Of a stretch of DNA of 8,484 nt, positions 5,823 through 8,484 are shown one piece after another. A program made the position numbers and the translations under genes. Source of the DNA: JAZDKP01 sp043802925. GTDB lineage: Bacteria > Fibrobacterota > OXYB2-FULL-49-7 > JAEUSG01. The stretch lies in the NCBI GenBank assembly GCA_043802925.1, contig JAZDKP010000023.1, positions 1 through 8,484 of the forward strand. Direction: 5' to 3'. The notes under the pieces are model-generated. The model saw only the letters and a program-made list of their open reading frames with translations. It searched no databases and was not told the DNA's origin. Positions within the stretch are counted from its first letter, which is position 1. The number at the start of each line of letters is the position of its first letter.

Positions 5823-7292
5823 TTATTTGACAAGCAGGATCTGACGGATCGCGGTCTTTCCGTTGAACGAGGCACGGGCGAGATAGAGCCCGGAGGGATG
5901 GCCCGCGCCGTCCCAGACCGTGCTGTTGCCGCGGAGTTTTCCGGAAAGGTTCGCGATCATGCGGCCTTGCATGTTGAAGATTCGCAGGGAGGCTGCGCCG
6001 CCTTTTTCCAGTCCGTTGAGTGTGATACGTGTCGATGGATTGCACGGATTCGGTTCCGCGTCCACTCCGGCTGTAACGCCCGCCACTGGAGGATCCATGG
6101 CTGTTTCGACGCCCACGGCGCCCTCGGCCGCCACGCGAAAGTCGTCAAACGTGGCGGTGACGCCTTCGTTGGCAACGAGCCCCACGCCGCCTGCGCTGTA
6201 AAGGGTGCCGGTGTCCGTGACCGTGTTTACAAGCGCGTTGTTGATGTAGAGCTTGAGCTGGGCATTGTCCCCGTTGACCACCTTAAGGGTATTGCCGCCG
6301 GTCGCCCGGATGGAGGTGGAGGGCAGGGGGGGATTGATGAGCATGGAGACACCGGCCGCGGTGAGCTTGAGGAGCGTGAAATTGGTGCCGTTCAGGATGC
6401 AGAAAATGTAACCCTGCGTGCGCACCGTGGTGGCGTCGATGGGCACGAGGGAATAATGGCAGAGGAGGCCGAGGACATAGGAGGTGTTGCCCGCGGTCTT
6501 CTCAACCACGGCCGTGACGGTGTCACGCGAACCGTAATTGCCGTCCGAAATCAGGATGGAGAAGCTGCTGCCCGACGCGGCCACGGCCTGGCATTTGTTC
6601 GACAGCACGGAAAAGGTCCCGTTGCCCGAATAGTTGCGCCAACCGAGGAGCGCGCTATTCGAAAAGTCGTCCGCGAACAGGTTCCGGTAATGGATGTCGT
6701 CCGTGGCGTCGGTAATCATCAGATTGTCGAACGAGGCGGTGATGACGCCGTTTGCGATGAGGCCGAATGTGCCCAGGCCGGTGATGCCGGTATCGACGAC
6801 CTTGCAGAGGAGTTGGCCGTTGCACATGAACGACATGAGTGTGTCGCGCACCACGACCGTGAGTGTGTTCTGGGTGCCGCGGATAAAGGAATTTCCGATG
6901 GTTTTGTGGCCGGAGAAATCGGCCCACGCGCCGCCTTTGTACTTGTTGATGATGAAATCGCCCGAGGGATAGATGAGGAACTGGTAACAGTCGAAGTTGT
7001 TCTGTGTGCGGAAGGCCACGCCCAGACGGGCATTCGAATTGTAGCCGGTCGCCTCGGTTTCCACCGTGAGTGTAAAGTTTTTTGCGTCCACGGGGGGATA
7101 CCCGATCCAGTCGAGGTCTGTTGCGCTGTCGGATTGCACGGTGAGCTTGCCGCCCGCAATGGTATAGGCGCTATGGAAAAATGGGTTCCAGTTGCCGTTG
7201 TCAGCGTCAAAGGCGTCCTGGTAAATAACAGCCGCATGGCCGCAGGCCGTGAGCGCGGACAGTACAAACAGAGTGAACAGAATCTGTTTCAT
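5823..7292 (-). CDS. Secreted protein with two tandem beta-sandwich-like domains and FlgD/Por-type C-terminal domain
   Basis: This 489-residue exported protein has an N-terminal signal peptide (MKQILFTLFVLSALTACGHA). LTAC at 14-17 fits a lipobox, so it may be a lipoprotein, although cleavage after GHA or HAA is equally possible. Residues 22-196 and 205-389 look like a tandem pair of concanavalin/LamG-like domains of the 'domain of unknown function/3-keto-disaccharide hydrolase-like' type. Their ends match (FGLIANGVITASFDNLMI and VGLVANEGVTATFDDFRV). Both contain alternating hydrophobic strands, and no catalytic motif could be recognised, so carbohydrate or surface binding is only a guess. Residues 413-489 are a FlgD/Por-like C-terminal domain (PNPCNPSTRI, LRIFNMQGR, VWDGAGHPSGLY, LLVK), often a secretion or surface-attachment signal. 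GGAGG at 7297-7301, 4 nt upstream of the ATG, supports the start. Confidence 0.82.
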   Translation of the reverse strand: MKQILFTLFVLSALTACGHAAVIYQDAFDADNGNWNPFFHSAYTIAGGKLTVQSDSATDLDWIGYPPVDAKNFTLTVETEATGYNSNARLGVAFRTQNNFDCYQFLIYPSGDFIINKYKGGAWADFSGHKTIGNSFIRGTQNTLTVVVRDTLMSFMCNGQLLCKVVDTGITGLGTFGLIANGVITASFDNLMITDATDDIHYRNLFADDFSNSALLGWRNYSGNGTFSVLSNKCQAVAASGSSFSILISDGNYGSRDTVTAVVEKTAGNTSYVLGLLCHYSLVPIDATTVRTQGYIFCILNGTNFTLLKLTAAGVSMLINPPLPSTSIRATGGNTLKVVNGDNAQLKLYINNALVNTVTDTGTLYSAGGVGLVANEGVTATFDDFRVAAEGAVGVETAMDPPVAGVTAGVDAEPNPCNPSTRITLNGLEKGGAASLRIFNMQGRMIANLSGKLRGNSTVWDGAGHPSGLYLARASFNGKTAIRQILLVK

Positions 7293-7460
7293 AGGACCTC
7301 CCTCAATGTGTTGGATCGCTTCTATAAATTAGTCTATTATTAAGGGAAATAGTTCAAAAAGTTTTTAGTTTTATGAATTTCCAGAACCAGAAGAAGGCCA
7401 TGGGTATAAAATTAAGCCTCCGGCACACCTGAAAAACCGGCAGGGATGAGACGCTCGATT
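7293..7460. other. AT-rich intergenic region between STAS gene and secreted-protein gene
   Basis: This 168-nt stretch has no convincing gene. On the minus strand it must contain the end of the STAS transcript and the promoter of the secreted-protein gene. A weak stem (CTGCCGG with CCGGAGG, about 7411-7442, one mismatch and one G-T wobble) followed by CTTAATTTTA could terminate the STAS unit. TTGAAC (7352-7357) and TAGACT (7331-7336) are a poor promoter pair with only 15 nt between them. The GGAGG ribosome site of the downstream gene is at 7297-7301. Confidence 0.35.
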
Positions 7461-7799
7461 CTAACCCAATGAGCGGGCAAATATTCTTTCATTGTTGAAA
7501 ATCTGAATATAGGTATCCAAATTTACAACCTTGATAATCTCAAGGGTTATATCGTTGGGTTCAATAAGGGCCAATTGTCCGCCGGAAGACTTGAGTTTCT
7601 TATAGGTCATGGAAAGTATCTTGATAAAATAGCTGTGAATAAAATTTACATTGCGCAGGTTAATGGCAAGATGGTTTTCTCCCATCGCAATCAAGGTTTC
7701 AATCTTGTCCTTAAGGATGACGACTTCCTCATAGGTTTGGGTAAGGTCTTGTATGTCGACAACGGTAAATGTTTTCAGGTTGCGAACGGTCAGGGTCAT
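7461..7799 (-). CDS. STAS-domain protein (anti-sigma factor antagonist-like)
   Basis: This 112-residue protein consists almost entirely of a STAS domain, the fold of SpoIIAA-type anti-anti-sigma factors. The pattern is a beta strand (FTVVDIQDL), a helix (EEVVILKDKIETLIAMG), a strand (HLAINLRNVNFI), the switch loop, a helix (FIKILSMTYKKLKSSGG), a strand (QLALIE) and a final helix (ITLEIIKVVNLDTYIQIF). The usual phosphorylation motif DSSG is altered to HSYF at 55-58. Ser56 is still present, but the Asp and Gly are lost, so regulation by a serine kinase may be changed. The gene starts 6 nt after the zinc-ribbon gene and probably shares its transcript. No anti-sigma kinase is seen in the window. 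The STAS call is good; the cellular partner is unknown. Confidence 0.8.
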   Translation of the reverse strand: MTLTVRNLKTFTVVDIQDLTQTYEEVVILKDKIETLIAMGENHLAINLRNVNFIHSYFIKILSMTYKKLKSSGGQLALIEPNDITLEIIKVVNLDTYIQIFNNERIFARSLG

Positions 7800-7805
7800 A
7801 AGAAT

Positions 7806-8009
7806 TTACTCAGCAGCCGTCCTGTTTGGCCTGCGCCGTTTTATTTCTATTTTGCGGCACCGGAGAGGGTTGAATTCCCGCCAGGTGGAATGGCACTCAT
7901 AACACATATACCGGTTGTTACCTTGGACATATCGGATGATTTTCTTGACGCCTTTGTCAAAAATTCTAATTTGCTTGCTCTTACAGGCAGGGCAGATAGC
8001 GTTATTCAT
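7806..8009 (-). CDS. Small zinc-ribbon protein
   Basis: This 67-residue basic protein has two CxxC pairs, CPAC at 6-9 and CYEC at 36-39, followed by HSTWREF. This is the common 'zinc ribbon' arrangement, as in small transposase-type or transcription-related zinc fingers. A fifth Cys at 51 and a Lys/Arg-rich tail (RCRKIEIKRRRPN) could help nucleic-acid binding. Its function is unknown. The start is the ATG at 8009; no strong ribosome site is visible. It ends 6 nt before the STAS gene, suggesting an operon. Because the metal-binding cysteines are well placed and the frame is uninterrupted, it is probably a real gene despite its size. Confidence 0.7.
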   Translation of the reverse strand: MNNAICPACKSKQIRIFDKGVKKIIRYVQGNNRYMCYECHSTWREFNPLRCRKIEIKRRRPNRTAAE

Positions 8010-8030
8010 GTGTTATGACTTTTCGATTTA

Positions 8031-8084
8031 TACGTTATATAGCATAAGCAGTATTTGCAGCGTTTGCCGTATATGCAGCATAAG
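8031..8084. repeat. Imperfect tandem 9-nt repeats upstream of zinc-ribbon gene
   Basis: On the plus strand the DNA can be divided into six 9-nt units: TACGTTATA, TAGCATAAG, CAGTATTTG, CAGCGTTTG, CCGTATATG and CAGCATAAG. Units two and six match at 8 of 9 positions, and units three and four at 7 of 9. The motif GTATWTGCAGC (W = A/T) recurs exactly 18 nt apart (8051-8061 and 8069-8079), and AGCATAAG recurs 36 nt apart (8041-8048 and 8077-8084). The phase is therefore consistent with a 9-nt period. It may be a regulatory array or merely an eroded microsatellite. Confidence 0.45.
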
Positions 8085-8095
8085 ATATACTTTTT

Positions 8096-8111
8096 GTTGC
8101 CAGGAGGCAAC
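8096..8111 (+). other. Perfect 6-bp hairpin with following T-rich run
   Basis: GTTGCC (8096-8101) and GGCAAC (8106-8111) form a perfect stem around the loop AGGA. On the plus strand TGTTAATTTTTT follows, so the structure looks like a short terminator in that direction, but no plus-strand gene ends before it. On the minus strand it lies about 87 nt upstream of the zinc-ribbon start and is followed by AAAAA, not T, so it is not a terminator for the receiver-domain gene. Confidence 0.4.
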
Positions 8112-8201
8112 TGTTAATTTTTTGGTGGTTCTTTCAAAAACTTTTTAAAATTGTCTATAAAAAAGCGAGCATGGGCAAAGCCACTTGAAGGCACAGTTTT
8201 T

Positions 8202-8484
8202 TTATTTTAGTTTCAAACATTTTCTTGCAGCCTCTTCTATTTGCCCAATTGTAAATGGTTTCCTGATAAAAGCATTGATCCCGTATTTTTCAATGGGTAC
8301 GTCTTCAACAATGCCTGAGATTAAGATAATCGGCGTGTTTTCAAACAGTTTGTTTTCACGTATCTGTGTTGCGATCTTCAAACCATTGATTTCAATCAAT
8401 TGGTAGTCTAAGATTATCAAATCCGGTTTAAATTCACCGATGGTTACCAAGGCCTCTAATTCATTTTTGCAAATCCTGATTTCA
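8202..8484 (-). CDS. Response-regulator receiver (CheY-like) domain, N-terminus outside window
   Basis: The visible 93 residues are the C-terminal three quarters of a phosphoacceptor receiver domain. The phospho-Asp is in FKPDLIILDYQL (Asp26 of the fragment), the conserved Ser/Thr is in PIILISG (Ser56) and the conserved Lys is in AFIRKPF (Lys75). The last helix (IGQIEEAARKCLKLK) ends the protein, so no output domain follows. It is either a stand-alone CheY/Spo0F-like regulator or the last domain of a larger hybrid protein. The frame stays open to the window edge (EIRICKNELEALVTIGEF), so the TTG at 8450 is not the start. The gene is on the same strand as, and upstream of, the zinc-ribbon and STAS genes. 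No partner kinase is visible. Confidence 0.88.
   Translation of the reverse strand, partial: EIRICKNELEALVTIGEFKPDLIILDYQLIEINGLKIATQIRENKLFENTPIILISGIVEDVPIEKYGINAFIRKPFTIGQIEEAARKCLKLK

Larger units (their letters stand above)
8010..8201. other. AT-rich leader region between receiver-domain gene and zinc-ribbon gene
   Basis: This 192-nt gap has no supported gene. It contains two distinct structures described separately: a run of imperfect 9-nt repeats (8031-8084) and a 6-bp hairpin (8096-8111). Near its right end, minus-strand transcripts leaving the receiver-domain gene meet GCTCGCTTTTTT (T-run about 8158-8163). No strong stem precedes this run, so termination here is uncertain. TATAAC/TATAAA-like boxes about 20-35 nt upstream of the zinc-ribbon start could be a -10 element. 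Confidence 0.35.

Noticed and set aside
5424..7343. A 639-codon open plus-strand frame covering the opposite strand of two genes
   Set aside because: Its translation is Gly/Val/Arg/His-rich without any recognisable motif. It lies antisense to two genes that have signal peptides, known domains and a ribosome site or promoter. Long antisense frames are common opposite GC-rich coding DNA.
8031..8084. CRISPR-like array
   Set aside because: The units are 9 nt, contiguous and imperfect, without spacers of 25-40 nt and without nearby cas genes.
7915..8148. Plus-strand 77-codon frame over the zinc-ribbon gene and repeats
   Set aside because: Its repeated Ile/Ser/Cys residues only reflect the 9-nt DNA repeats, and it is antisense to the CxxC-bearing gene.

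Overview
This looks like a chromosomal window from a Gram-negative-type bacterium. The best clue to the lineage is the secreted protein at 5823-7292. It ends in a 'PNPCNPSTRI ... IFNMQGR ... SGLYLARA ... LLVK' module, the FlgD/Por-like C-terminal domain common in Fibrobacterota/Chitinivibrionia, Bacteroidota and related candidate phyla. The lineage is an inference, not a demonstration. No rRNA, tRNA, insertion sequence or CRISPR array was found.

Layout, left to right. (1) A minus-strand GT-A glycosyltransferase runs off the left edge, and its reading frame is broken by an apparent one-base slip in an A5 tract at 241-245. (2) A short intergenic region with a 9-bp dyad separates it from a divergent plus-strand 23S rRNA uracil-5-methyltransferase of the RlmD/TrmA family. 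(3) A compact plus-strand toxin-antitoxin pair follows: a Phd/YefM-like antitoxin and a PIN-domain VapC-like toxin that overlap by ATGA, preceded by a 10-bp direct repeat. (4) Two minus-strand genes for exported proteins come next: a 779-residue protein with repeated SH3-like modules, a proline linker and a coiled coil, and a 489-residue protein with two tandem beta-sandwich-like domains and the C-terminal module. A strong intrinsic terminator and a candidate sigma-70-type promoter are packed between them. (5) The right end is clearly AT-richer and holds minus-strand signalling genes: a response-regulator receiver domain cut by the window edge, a tiny four-cysteine zinc-ribbon protein and a STAS-domain protein.

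The glycosyltransferase, rRNA methyltransferase and two exported-protein genes are GC-rich with GC-rich third positions. The toxin-antitoxin pair and the right-hand signalling cluster are much more AT-rich, so these two blocks may have a different history. The zinc-ribbon and STAS genes are 6 nt apart and probably co-transcribed. The receiver-domain gene lies upstream on the same strand, with a 192-nt gap that carries short tandem 9-nt repeats and a hairpin.

No clearly new multi-gene system can be demonstrated here. The most interesting points are the frameshifted glycosyltransferase, the receiver/zinc-ribbon/STAS cluster with a degenerate STAS serine motif, the repeat-rich leader of that cluster, and the SH3/coiled-coil exported protein.
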